This document shows positions 25,143 through 33,908 of a DNA stretch of 64,000 nt, in pieces. The notes under the pieces were generated by a model that saw only the letters and a list, made by a program, of their open reading frames with translations, had not been told where the DNA came from and searched no databases. The stretch covers positions 1-64,000 of the forward strand of contig JAJNBG010000011.1 of the NCBI GenBank assembly GCA_021155905.1. The letters are read 5' to 3'. Both the position numbers and the translations under genes were made by a program. Position 1 is the stretch's first letter, and each line of letters opens with the position of its first letter. This stretch comes from Bacteroidota bacterium. GTDB taxonomy: Bacteria; Bacteroidota; Bacteroidia; B-17B0; Aurantibacillaceae.

Positions 25143-26276
25143 ATGATTGGATTCAATAAGCCATACTTATCCGGGAAAGAAATTGAGTATATATCGCAGG
25201 CCGTGAATTCTATGAAAATTTCCGGCGATGGTATTTTCACTAAAAAGTGTCATGATTTTTTTGAAAAAAAATATGGATTTAAAAAGGTGTTATTGACCAC
25301 CTCTTGCACGGACGCTCTTGAAATGGCTGCTATCCTGCTTGACATCAAAGACGGGGACGAGGTAATCGCGCCATCATATACATTTGTATCAACGGTTAAC
25401 GCCTTTGTATTGCGCGGTGCTAAAATTGTGTTTATTGATAGTCGCCCGGATAATCCAAATATGGACGTTGATCAAATAGAAGCTTTAATAACGCCAAGAA
25501 CTAAAGTGATAGTACCCGTGCATTATGCGGGTATTGCCTGTGATATGGATAAAATTATGGCGTTGGCCAATAGGCATAATTTGTTCGTTGTTGAAGACGC
25601 GGCCCAGGCAATTGATTCCTATTACAAAAGTAGGCCATTGGGTTCAATTGGCCATATGGCAGCCTTTTCTTTTCATGAGACCAAGAATATCATTTCAGGT
25701 GAGGGCGGTATGCTTGTCGTTAATGATGAACAATTTATAAAGCGTGCAGAAATTATTCGCGAAAAAGGCACAAATCGCTCTTCTTTTTTCAGGGGCGAGG
25801 TTGATAAATACGGTTGGGTAGATATTGGATCCTCATTTTTACCTTCTGATATCATCGCCGCATTTTTGTATGCGCAACTCGAGAACCTCGATACAATTCA
25901 AACGAAGAGGAAAGAGATCTGGTCCAGGTATTATGGAGAATTAAAACAGTTAGAACAATCAGGAAGTATCAAGTTGGCTCATGTTCCTGATTTTGCAACT
26001 AATAATGCCCACATGTTTTATATACAATGTAAGACTCTGGAAGAACGCTCTGCCTTGATAGAACATTTGAAAAAAGGCGGTGTTCATGCAGTATTTCACT
26101 ATCTCAGTCTGCATAAGAGTCCCTATTACACCGGTAAACATCACGGCGGTGAAATGCTCCAATCTGACAGATATGCGGATACTTTGTTACGATTGCCATT
26201 TTATTATGAGTTAACCGATAAAGATATTTTGCGAATCACGGATTTGATAGTTTCATTTTATAAAACAATTATTTAA
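25143..26276 (+). CDS. wecE: dTDP-4-amino-4,6-dideoxygalactose transaminase (WecE/RffA type)
   Basis: This 377-residue DegT/DnrJ/EryC1 aminotransferase has the PLP lysine K181 in FHETKN. It follows E. coli WecE closely: GDGIFTKKCHDFFEKKYGFKKVLLT, PSYTFVSTVNAFVLRGAKIVF and EIIREKGTNRSSFFRG. WecE moves an amino group from glutamate to dTDP-4-keto-6-deoxyglucose, giving dTDP-Fuc4N. No rmlA/rmlB genes are in the window, so the keto sugar must come from elsewhere in the genome. The sugar is probably N-acylated by the NeuD-like protein at 20768-21427. Confidence 0.92.
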   Translation: MIGFNKPYLSGKEIEYISQAVNSMKISGDGIFTKKCHDFFEKKYGFKKVLLTTSCTDALEMAAILLDIKDGDEVIAPSYTFVSTVNAFVLRGAKIVFIDSRPDNPNMDVDQIEALITPRTKVIVPVHYAGIACDMDKIMALANRHNLFVVEDAAQAIDSYYKSRPLGSIGHMAAFSFHETKNIISGEGGMLVVNDEQFIKRAEIIREKGTNRSSFFRGEVDKYGWVDIGSSFLPSDIIAAFLYAQLENLDTIQTKRKEIWSRYYGELKQLEQSGSIKLAHVPDFATNNAHMFYIQCKTLEERSALIEHLKKGGVHAVFHYLSLHKSPYYTGKHHGGEMLQSDRYADTLLRLPFYYELTDKDILRITDLIVSFYKTII

Positions 26277-26282
26277 TATTTA

Positions 26283-28001
26283 ATGGCTGAAAATATCAAG
26301 TTAAATAAAAATTCCAGTGACAATTCTCAGGGCTGGTTGAATCATTTAATCCATAAAAAGGATGTACTATCGATCTTCTGCCTGGCCGTAATACTCTGTT
26401 ATTTTCTGCCTTATATATTTCTTGGAAAAAATTTCCCCTTGACTATCCATGATAATTTAGATTCAAATGTGGTTTGGGCGAAATTGGTGCTTGAAAATGG
26501 CCATTATTTTAAACTGGATGGAGTAGAAATAGATAATATTATGAATGGGCTTCCTCAATCATCTATTTGTGGCAGCATAGATATCAGCTTTGTTTTTCTT
26601 AAACTGTTCGGCTTCTATTGGGGATATGTCGCAAATAAGATTATCATGGCCCTTGTGGCTTTTTTCGGAATGTATTTCTTATTGAAAAATCATTTCATAA
26701 AGCGAGAAAAAGAAAGGCTGATACAATTTGGAGTGGCCTTGATTTTTGCGATATTGCCTTTTTGGTCTTTTACACTCTCGGTTGCAGGGCTACCTTTATT
26801 ATTGAATGTATTTTTAAATTTAAGAAACGGTCATGTAAAAGGAATTTACTGGGTAATTATCTTATTAATGTCGTTTTACTCTTCCTTAATATTTTCGGGT
26901 TTCTTTTTACTTATCGTAGTTACGGTGGTTTTTGTTTACGACACAATTAAGTTGAAGAAGATCAATAAACCTTTTTTGTTAGCGATAGTTTTATTAAGTG
27001 CAGGATATATTTTAAGTCATATTTCCCTGGCTTATTCATTCTTTAATAAATCGGGTGGAGTGACGCATCGGGTTGAGATTACTAAAGTACCTACGGCACT
27101 TATGGAGTCTTTTAACAGAGCCAAAACTATTTTTATCAACGGCCATTACCATGCTCACAGTATTCATCTGTTTATTATTCCAGCTGTAATTATTTGTTTA
27201 TTCCTTGTTTGGAAATCAGGAAAAATGTATAAGAAATTTTTGCTGATTTTTCTTTTTATCGCTTTGACGTCTTTGTTTTATGGCTTTTTAAATTGGAATG
27301 TCTTAAGCCCATTCTTTAATAAAGTATCTTCTGTTTTCCCGGTTCAGCTTCAGCGTTTTCATACCTTACATCCCATGTTCTGGTGTGTGCTTTTTGGAGT
27401 TTCCCTGTCGGTTATGGCCGAAAAATTAAAGTTTGGCAAATACATAGCCTGTACTTTGTTTTTGATACAATTTGTTTATGTCATTTTACATCATGAAGTG
27501 ATCGTTAACAGGGCGCAGCCAACTTATTCTGCATTTTATGCAGAGGAACAATTCACAGAAATCAAGAAACTCATTGGTAAGGATTTGTCAAGCTTCAGGG
27601 TGATTAGTGTTGGCATGCATCCTGCTGTAGCTTTATATAACGGATTTTATACCCTGGATGGATATTGTGCAAATTATCCTTTACAGTACAAACACGAATT
27701 CAGGAAAGTGATTGCAAGTGAACTGGATAAGAATTATGAAATCAGATCCTATTTTGATAATTGGGGTTCCAGGTGTTATGCCTTTTCTGCCGAGTTGGGA
27801 AAAAATTATATGTTCGGGAAGAAAAGTGATAAGAAGTTGAACCTTTTGGATTATGATACTAAGCAGTTTAAAAAAATGGGAGGAGAGTATATTATATCTG
27901 CATTGGAGATTGATACAATAGCAAACAAGCAATATGTGTTACGTGGAATATTTGAAAATAAGACATCTTATTGGAAAATTTATTTGTATGGAATAGTTTA
28001 G
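26283..28001 (+). CDS. Polytopic membrane protein, possible lipid-linked sugar transferase (DUF6044/YfhO-like)
   Basis: This 572-residue protein has about eleven membrane helices and a C-terminal soluble part of about 150 residues. After the first helix comes a loop with TIHDNLDSNVVWAKLV, an acidic D-N-x-D motif of the kind seen near the active site of GT-C enzymes. I believe it belongs near DUF6044/YfhO. With the ArnC-like GT2 at 21430 it could act as the ArnT/Gtr-like enzyme that takes sugar from undecaprenyl phosphate on the periplasmic face. That role is inferred from context only. Confidence 0.6.
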   Translation: MAENIKLNKNSSDNSQGWLNHLIHKKDVLSIFCLAVILCYFLPYIFLGKNFPLTIHDNLDSNVVWAKLVLENGHYFKLDGVEIDNIMNGLPQSSICGSIDISFVFLKLFGFYWGYVANKIIMALVAFFGMYFLLKNHFIKREKERLIQFGVALIFAILPFWSFTLSVAGLPLLLNVFLNLRNGHVKGIYWVIILLMSFYSSLIFSGFFLLIVVTVVFVYDTIKLKKINKPFLLAIVLLSAGYILSHISLAYSFFNKSGGVTHRVEITKVPTALMESFNRAKTIFINGHYHAHSIHLFIIPAVIICLFLVWKSGKMYKKFLLIFLFIALTSLFYGFLNWNVLSPFFNKVSSVFPVQLQRFHTLHPMFWCVLFGVSLSVMAEKLKFGKYIACTLFLIQFVYVILHHEVIVNRAQPTYSAFYAEEQFTEIKKLIGKDLSSFRVISVGMHPAVALYNGFYTLDGYCANYPLQYKHEFRKVIASELDKNYEIRSYFDNWGSRCYAFSAELGKNYMFGKKSDKKLNLLDYDTKQFKKMGGEYIISALEIDTIANKQYVLRGIFENKTSYWKIYLYGIV

Positions 28002-28078
28002 ATGAAACTTAAACAGGTTGTGATAGTTAAGGAAATAATTCTATAAAGATTAATGAATTTATTTAAAGCACTTTATTA

Positions 28079-28924
28079 ATGATATTAGAAAAACGAGTAT
28101 ATAAAAGTTCCGGTAGTTATAGCTTACCAAAGATCTTTTTAGAATGCCTGAAAGGATATAAAGAGTCGTTTTATCTGGCAAAACAATTAGCAAAAAGGGA
28201 TCTAAGAGCTCAATACAGACAGTCTATTTTAGGAATCTTTTGGGCTTTTGCGCCGGTTTTATTAAGCGCTTCGATCTGGATTTTTTTGAACCTCACGGGG
28301 ACCGTTAAAGTATCAGAGACGAAAATACCATATCCTTTATTTGTGGTGATTGGAACCACGCTTTGGTCTGTTTTTGTTGAGTGTCTGTTAATGAGTATTA
28401 GCAGTGTGAATGCAAACAAATCCATTATTACCAAAATCAATTTTCATAAGGAAGCATTGGTGAGTTTGGGTATCATTAAACTGTTTTTTAACCTTCTGAT
28501 AAAAATGGGGTTGATCATTGCTTTAATGCTTGTTTTCCAGGTGTCGCTTTCCTTATCCGTATTATGGTTTGTTCCGCTGTTAGTAATTTCGATGTTAGCC
28601 TTAATGAGTATAGGTGTATTTTTGACGCCTTTGGCAATTTTGTATCATGATATTACCAGGGTTATCCCGGTGATTATGCAGGTATTAATGTATTTAACCC
28701 CAGTCGTATATAATTCACCCAAAGAAGGTTTTATGAAAACGTTCATGGCCTTAAATCCAATGACCTATATTATTACCGACCTCAGAAATACTCTCACCGG
28801 CTATCCAATTGAACATGGTGGGTTTCTTTTGATTTTCGGATTTTGCACAATTTTATTTTCATTGTTTGCCATGGTGGTTTACAGAGTTTCCATGCCAATA
28901 ATAACAGAAAGAATGAGTTCCTAG
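28079..28924 (+). CDS. ABC-2 type polysaccharide export permease (Wzm/TagG-like)
   Basis: This 281-residue inner-membrane protein has six predicted helices. The amphipathic N-terminal motif LAKRDLRAQYRQSILGIFWAF is characteristic of Wzm/KpsM/TagG permeases. It exports the finished lipid-linked glycan together with the ATPase encoded two bases downstream. A 77-base gap precedes it, the largest break within the main gene run from 19439 to 59333. Confidence 0.95.
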   Translation: MILEKRVYKSSGSYSLPKIFLECLKGYKESFYLAKQLAKRDLRAQYRQSILGIFWAFAPVLLSASIWIFLNLTGTVKVSETKIPYPLFVVIGTTLWSVFVECLLMSISSVNANKSIITKINFHKEALVSLGIIKLFFNLLIKMGLIIALMLVFQVSLSLSVLWFVPLLVISMLALMSIGVFLTPLAILYHDITRVIPVIMQVLMYLTPVVYNSPKEGFMKTFMALNPMTYIITDLRNTLTGYPIEHGGFLLIFGFCTILFSLFAMVVYRVSMPIITERMSS

Positions 28925-28925
28925 T

Positions 28926-30128
28926 ATGAGCGAAGTATTAATTAGAGCGGAACATGTTTCCAAGAAATTTTCGAAAGATTTAAAAAAGAGTTTATACTTT
29001 GGGTTACTCGATGTCTTTAGCGGTGTAATTGGGTCCTCCAAAAAGAGGGAATTACGTGGTGATGAGTTTTGGGCAGTGAAGGATATCGGTTTTGAAGTAA
29101 AGCGAGGGGAATGCCTTGGACTTATTGGTCACAATGGTGCGGGAAAAAGTACCCTTTTAAAAATGCTTAATGGATTGATTTCTCCCGATACAGGAAACAT
29201 AACCATGTATGGTAAAGTAGGAGCCTTAATTGAACTGGGCGCAGGTTTTAATCCAATCCTAACGGGAAGGGAAAATATTTATAATAACGCGGCTGTTATT
29301 GGTTTCAGTAAAAAGGAAATTGACGCCAAATTTGACAGCATTGTTGAGTTTTCTGAAATAGGAGATTTTTTAGACATGCCTGTACAAAATTACAGTTCAG
29401 GAATGAAGGTGCGATTAGGTTTTGCTATTGCGGCGCAAATGGAGCCGGATATTTTAATCGTTGATGAGGTTCTGGCTGTTGGTGATTTAGGTTTCAAAAT
29501 AAAATGCATGAATCGAATCCAGGAATTATTGAAAAATACTGCCGTGATTTTCGTTACCCATGCGATGACTCAAATATCCAATGTTTGTACCAGGTTGATA
29601 TTAATGAATAAAGGGCAGGTCGAGTTTTCCGGAACCGAGATCGGGGAAGGTATTGAAAAATATTTTCTAAATTTTAGCAGCAGTGAGCAGAAAGTAATTT
29701 CCTCAAAAAATGTTTTTCTCAAAAACGTTGATTTACACAGCGGAAATTCCGGTGGTGGTACAGAAATAAGCATTAATAGCGGAGATCCTTTAACTGTGGT
29801 TTTTGAATTAGAAGTAGAAGAGGAAATTAAGAATTTAAGATTTCGTATTGGAATTTTTAATATGGAATATCGCTTACTGGCTGAAGTAGATTCAGACCAG
29901 GTTCGCTTTATCGCAAAAAACAGACCGGGAGGAAAAGTTAGGGTATCGGTGGACATAGAAAATCTTTTTTTGCGCTTCGGTAAGTATACCATTCATTTGC
30001 ATGTGACCGATAAAGATAAGAACGCGAAGGTTCTCAGGATGAGTGACATTGCAGTATTCACTGTTAAACCCACATTGTCGGTTGGGGCGGATTTTTTAAT
30101 GCCGAGTAAATGGCAGCAATTAGAATAA
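28926..30128 (+). CDS. ABC transporter ATPase with Wzt-type carbohydrate-binding C-domain
   Basis: This 400-residue protein has Walker A GHNGAGKST (about 68-76), the Q-loop region GALIELGAGFNPILTGREN typical of polysaccharide exporters, signature YSSGMKVRLGFA and Walker B DILIVDEVLAVGD. After residue 250 comes a beta-sandwich-like domain of about 145 residues, the Wzt-C type that in O9a/O12 systems binds the modified non-reducing end of the polymer before export. Export would therefore require a specific terminal cap on the chain. Confidence 0.95.
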   Translation: MSEVLIRAEHVSKKFSKDLKKSLYFGLLDVFSGVIGSSKKRELRGDEFWAVKDIGFEVKRGECLGLIGHNGAGKSTLLKMLNGLISPDTGNITMYGKVGALIELGAGFNPILTGRENIYNNAAVIGFSKKEIDAKFDSIVEFSEIGDFLDMPVQNYSSGMKVRLGFAIAAQMEPDILIVDEVLAVGDLGFKIKCMNRIQELLKNTAVIFVTHAMTQISNVCTRLILMNKGQVEFSGTEIGEGIEKYFLNFSSSEQKVISSKNVFLKNVDLHSGNSGGGTEISINSGDPLTVVFELEVEEEIKNLRFRIGIFNMEYRLLAEVDSDQVRFIAKNRPGGKVRVSVDIENLFLRFGKYTIHLHVTDKDKNAKVLRMSDIAVFTVKPTLSVGADFLMPSKWQQLE

Positions 30129-30132
30129 GTTA

Positions 30133-30810
30133 ATGGACTCAAACATTGCCATACTTTTAGCGAGGCTCGATTCACAGAGATTACCGCGGAAGCATTTTCA
30201 GAAAATTGGAGATGATTTTCTAATTGACTATTGTTTGAAAGGACTAAAGAAAAAAAGTAATTATAAAATTGTTTTGGCAACGTCAAACCGTGAGATTGAT
30301 AAACCCTTGCTTGATTGGGCTAAAAAAAATAGCATAGAGAGTTTTGCCGGCGATGCTTTTGATATTAAGAAACGTATCAAAGATTGCGTGCAGCATTATA
30401 AGGCAAGCAGCTTTGCCCGGGTAAATGCGGATAGCCCTTTTATAGACGCACAACTTATTAGCGACGGCTTCACGTTTTTAAATAATAACAGCGATTATGA
30501 CCTGTATACCAATCTTTATCCAAGATCATTTCCTTATGGCTATTCGGTAGAAGTATTTAATGCTCAAACGTTTGTAGAAACTATAATTAACAATACTGAG
30601 TTAGAAAACATATCTACTCACTTTTATAACAACGCCCACCAATTTAAAATAAAAAATATAACAAACACATTAGGTGATTTTTCCAAGTTGAAACTGACGG
30701 TTGATACTCCTGAGGATCTGGAGTATATCAGAGGCCTGTATAATAAAAACCCCGATTTATTTAATTTAAATTTACAAGAATTAGCAACCTTAATAAACAA
30801 AACAACATGA
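30133..30810 (+). CDS. SpsF-like cytidylyltransferase-family nucleotidyltransferase
   Basis: This 225-residue protein begins AILLARLDSQRLPRKHFQ, a variant of the nucleotide-binding motif ARxxSxRLPxK of CMP-sugar synthetases. It continues with VNADSPFIDAQLI, the position of the metal-binding Asp. It ends with the usual LKLTVDTPEDLEYIR. It belongs to the SpsF group, which pairs with NeuB- and SpsG-like proteins in B. subtilis spore-coat and other loci. It probably makes a CMP-activated nonulosonate. It overlaps the next gene by four bases. Confidence 0.82.
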   Translation: MDSNIAILLARLDSQRLPRKHFQKIGDDFLIDYCLKGLKKKSNYKIVLATSNREIDKPLLDWAKKNSIESFAGDAFDIKKRIKDCVQHYKASSFARVNADSPFIDAQLISDGFTFLNNNSDYDLYTNLYPRSFPYGYSVEVFNAQTFVETIINNTELENISTHFYNNAHQFKIKNITNTLGDFSKLKLTVDTPEDLEYIRGLYNKNPDLFNLNLQELATLINKTT

Positions 30811-31877
30811 TTAATATTTATTCAATTCGCCCAAAAGGCTTTAACATCGGTAATGACGTAATTTATTTAGGTGTAAACCATTTTATTCGTCAGGCTTTTA
30901 AAGAAAATTATAACGTGATATCCTTACCGGCAACCGGTAAGTACGAAAGTCAGCGTAAATCAGGATTAAGTTCGCAAACCATTTATGAGATCAATCAGTT
31001 TGGGCATGGTGTAATTATCGGTGGAGGTAACTTATATGAGAACGGTGAGTTAGAAGTAAACGCAACGGCATTAAATGCCCTTGAAAAGCCATTAATGATT
31101 TTTAGTGTATCACGTGGAAAGATCTACAACAAGAAACTGGAGTTGGTTGACAGAACGGATGTAATGACCGATGATAAGATTGCCTTATTGAACAGGAGAG
31201 CAGATATTTCTTTATCGAGGGATAAAGCAACATTTGAGCATATCAATAAATTAGGTGGGGCAAAAAATAACCAGTTGGGTGGTTGTCCAACCTTGTTCAT
31301 TAATGAAATTCCACAACATCTTGTAGCTATCCAGGACACGGATAAAACAGACGCTTTGATATCTATTCGCACGCCGTCCTTAGTGAGCGTGCCGATTTCC
31401 TATCAGTACCAGATTCGCGAAGATATCATTAAGATGATGGAAACCTTAAAACGCCATGGTTACAAGAACATTAAAATACTTTGTCATGATCACCGTGATA
31501 TGCCATTCGCAGATTCATTGGGCGTTGATTATTTATTTACGGAAGACATTTACACCTATATTTCCTTATTAAAAAATACCCGGTTAAATGTGACGTATCG
31601 CTTACATTCATTTATTCCTTGTTTATCTTATGGAATTCCAACAATTAAAATCAGTTATGACCAGCGTGCTGTAAGTATGCTGGAGACGTTGAATGTTTCC
31701 GACTGGAACATCAATATGTTGAAAGACAATGTGGCTGTTGAATTCGAGAACCGATTGAAGAATATCAATGATCTGGAAAACGTAAAGAAAAACGCCCAAC
31801 CAACCTGGCAAAAATTAAAAGAAACGATGACAAAGGGATGTGAAGAATTTGTAAACCTTGTAAAGAATAATCAATAA
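30807..31877 (+). CDS. Polysaccharide pyruvyltransferase family protein
   Basis: This 356-residue protein has the family opening RPKGFNIGNDVIYLGVNHFI, a central Gly-rich HGVIIGGGNLYENG, and a C-terminal active-site-like block RLNVTYRLHSFIPCLSYGIPTIKISYD with conserved Arg and His. Family members transfer pyruvate from phosphoenolpyruvate to sugars as a ketal, adding a negative charge. It lies within the first nonulosonate module and overlaps both neighbours by 1-4 bases. Confidence 0.88.
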   Translation: MINIYSIRPKGFNIGNDVIYLGVNHFIRQAFKENYNVISLPATGKYESQRKSGLSSQTIYEINQFGHGVIIGGGNLYENGELEVNATALNALEKPLMIFSVSRGKIYNKKLELVDRTDVMTDDKIALLNRRADISLSRDKATFEHINKLGGAKNNQLGGCPTLFINEIPQHLVAIQDTDKTDALISIRTPSLVSVPISYQYQIREDIIKMMETLKRHGYKNIKILCHDHRDMPFADSLGVDYLFTEDIYTYISLLKNTRLNVTYRLHSFIPCLSYGIPTIKISYDQRAVSMLETLNVSDWNINMLKDNVAVEFENRLKNINDLENVKKNAQPTWQKLKETMTKGCEEFVNLVKNNQ

Positions 31878-32869
31878 TGGAAAAGATTCATATCATTGCG
31901 GAAGCGGGTACTAATAACAATGGTAGTTTGCAGAAGGCTAAAAACCTGGCTGATATAGCAAAACGTTCAGGCGCTGATTCAGTCAAATTTCAAATTATTT
32001 ATCCATGGGGATTGTATCTACCGGGCGAATATGAATATGGTAAATATGATATCAGGAAAGTAATTGAGATCAGGGAAAAAGGAGTGTTGAAGGATGAGGA
32101 GTATTCCGAGTTAAATCAGTACTGTAATTCAATTCAGATTCCGTTTACAAGTTCGGTTTTCGATCAGCGCGGTTTGGATTTAATGATGAGTTTTAATCCT
32201 CCGTATATTAAACTGGCATCCTGCGACATCAATAATGTTCGTTTTTTACGCGAAGTAGCTAAGTGCGGTAAACCTATTGTTATTTCAACCGGTATGTCGG
32301 AGATGCGTGAAATTGAGATTGGGGTGAATACGCTCTTGCAATCAGGTGCAAAAGATGTTGTTATCATGCACTGTGTTTCTAATTACCCTGCTTATTTGCA
32401 CCAGGCAAATATCAGTTATATAAAAGTGTTAAAGGATAAATTTGGATTACCCGTTGGTTTCTCTGACCATACGAGCGGAAGTGAAGCTGCATGTATGGCG
32501 TTATGCATGGGAGCAACCTGGTTCGAAAAACATTTCACCGAAGATAAAACGCAGGAAGGTTTGGATCATGCTTATGCACAAGAGGAGAAAGAGTTTACGA
32601 AATATGTGAAAGATCTGCATGACGCACAGCAGGCACTCGAATTACGTGAGCATAAAGTGAGTGAAGATGAAAAATACACTAAAAAGCGTGCGCGACGTTC
32701 ATTGTATGCTGCTAAGGATCTTCCCGCAGGACACATTTTGACGGATGAAGATGTACTGGTTGTTCGTCCGGAAAATATAATGCCTGCAGAGCAAATAGAT
32801 CTATTGATCGGGAAAAAATTGACGAAAGAAATCAAACAACACCAGGCATTTGAATTGTCTTTTATTTAA
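31877..32869 (+). CDS. NeuB/SpsE-family nonulosonate synthase (module A)
   Basis: This 330-residue protein has an N-terminal TIM-barrel synthase domain: IAEAGTNNNGSLQKAKNLA, KLASCDINN, ISTGMSEM, HCVSNYPA, GFSDHTSG and WFEKHFTEDK. A C-terminal SAF (antifreeze-like) domain follows (ARRSLYAAKDLPAGHILTDED). The family condenses PEP with a six-carbon amino sugar to a nine-carbon acid. Two usual residues are changed (Asn for His in NNNG; CDI for the common SGE). The sugar is thus uncertain; a legionaminate- or spore-coat-like acid is possible. Neighbours at 30133 and 32872 complete an SpsE-SpsF-SpsG set. Confidence 0.9.
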   Translation: MEKIHIIAEAGTNNNGSLQKAKNLADIAKRSGADSVKFQIIYPWGLYLPGEYEYGKYDIRKVIEIREKGVLKDEEYSELNQYCNSIQIPFTSSVFDQRGLDLMMSFNPPYIKLASCDINNVRFLREVAKCGKPIVISTGMSEMREIEIGVNTLLQSGAKDVVIMHCVSNYPAYLHQANISYIKVLKDKFGLPVGFSDHTSGSEAACMALCMGATWFEKHFTEDKTQEGLDHAYAQEEKEFTKYVKDLHDAQQALELREHKVSEDEKYTKKRARRSLYAAKDLPAGHILTDEDVLVVRPENIMPAEQIDLLIGKKLTKEIKQHQAFELSFI

Positions 32870-32871
32870 AA

Positions 32872-33873
32872 ATGAAGTTCACATTAATTTGTAAGGGCGG
32901 AGTCAATACAGGTTTGGGGCATTTGCACAGAACCCTTTCTTTTGTTGAGGATGCAAAACAGTTTGCTGATCTTACTCTTATTGTCATTTTAGATAAAGGC
33001 CTTGAAGCTTTATTTAAAGACATTGCAAATGTTAGTTTTATATACAGCGAAGCTGATTTCGCAAATGCTTTGCAAAGTATAGATAATAGCGCTGAAAATT
33101 GTATTATTGATTGCGTTGACCTGAACAGTGACAATCAACAATTGTTGCGAAATAGATTCAAAAAAATTATTTCGCTGTCACCTGTTTTTAATAATTATGA
33201 AATAATCGATGTATTGTTTACGAGGTTTACAGAGCATAATTATCCTTCCAATATAAAGGTATTTAGCGGCTTGAAATATTCCATTTTCAACAACAACTGT
33301 CGTCAGATTTCTGATTATGAATACGACAAAAATGTTCATGAAAAATCCCTGACCATTGCTGTATCCATGGGAGGGGTTGACGCGCCGAATAAAACCCTGA
33401 AAATTCTGGAGGCTTTGGCCCGGTTGGAAATTGATCTGACTATTTGGGTACTCTTAGGGGAAGGTTACTCACATTCTTATCAGGATCTGGTAGATGCCAT
33501 TAAGAAAGATTCAAATCATGAGATCGTACTGGCAAAGAGCAACCGTAGCATGTGGAAAATTTTATCAAACTGTTCGCTGGCAATTTTTGCCGGTGGATTA
33601 ACCACCTTTGAAGCCATTTTTGCAGGACTGCCAACCATTAACATTTTTGAAAAAGAGATACACCAAACAATCATATCAAAAGAAATTATTGAAAAAAATG
33701 TTTCCATCAACCTCGGACTGCTTAATAATGAAACCCTTGAAGCCTTGAAAGAGAAACTGAAATTGTTTTATAATAACAGGAATGAATTGTTGAAAATGCG
33801 CCAAAATACAAAGGGACTTGTAGATAAAAACGGTGCTCAATTGACTATTAAGAAGATCTTAGAGTTGGTTTAA
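32872..33873 (+). CDS. SpsG/PseG-like UDP-sugar hydrolase or GT-B transferase
   Basis: This 333-residue protein starts with KGGVNTGLGHLHRTLSF, the PseG/SpsG motif G-x-G-H-x-x-R. It has the later block AIFAGGLTTFEAIFAGLPTINI common to GT-B UDP-sugar-binding folds. PseG removes UDP from the altrosamine intermediate before the NeuB-type step. Placed three bases after the module A synthase, it likely supplies that enzyme's free sugar. A true glycosyltransferase role is the alternative. Confidence 0.82.
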   Translation: MKFTLICKGGVNTGLGHLHRTLSFVEDAKQFADLTLIVILDKGLEALFKDIANVSFIYSEADFANALQSIDNSAENCIIDCVDLNSDNQQLLRNRFKKIISLSPVFNNYEIIDVLFTRFTEHNYPSNIKVFSGLKYSIFNNNCRQISDYEYDKNVHEKSLTIAVSMGGVDAPNKTLKILEALARLEIDLTIWVLLGEGYSHSYQDLVDAIKKDSNHEIVLAKSNRSMWKILSNCSLAIFAGGLTTFEAIFAGLPTINIFEKEIHQTIISKEIIEKNVSINLGLLNNETLEALKEKLKLFYNNRNELLKMRQNTKGLVDKNGAQLTIKKILELV

Positions 33874-33908
33874 TTATATGTTATCAAATAATAGATTGTC
33901 TTAGTTTG

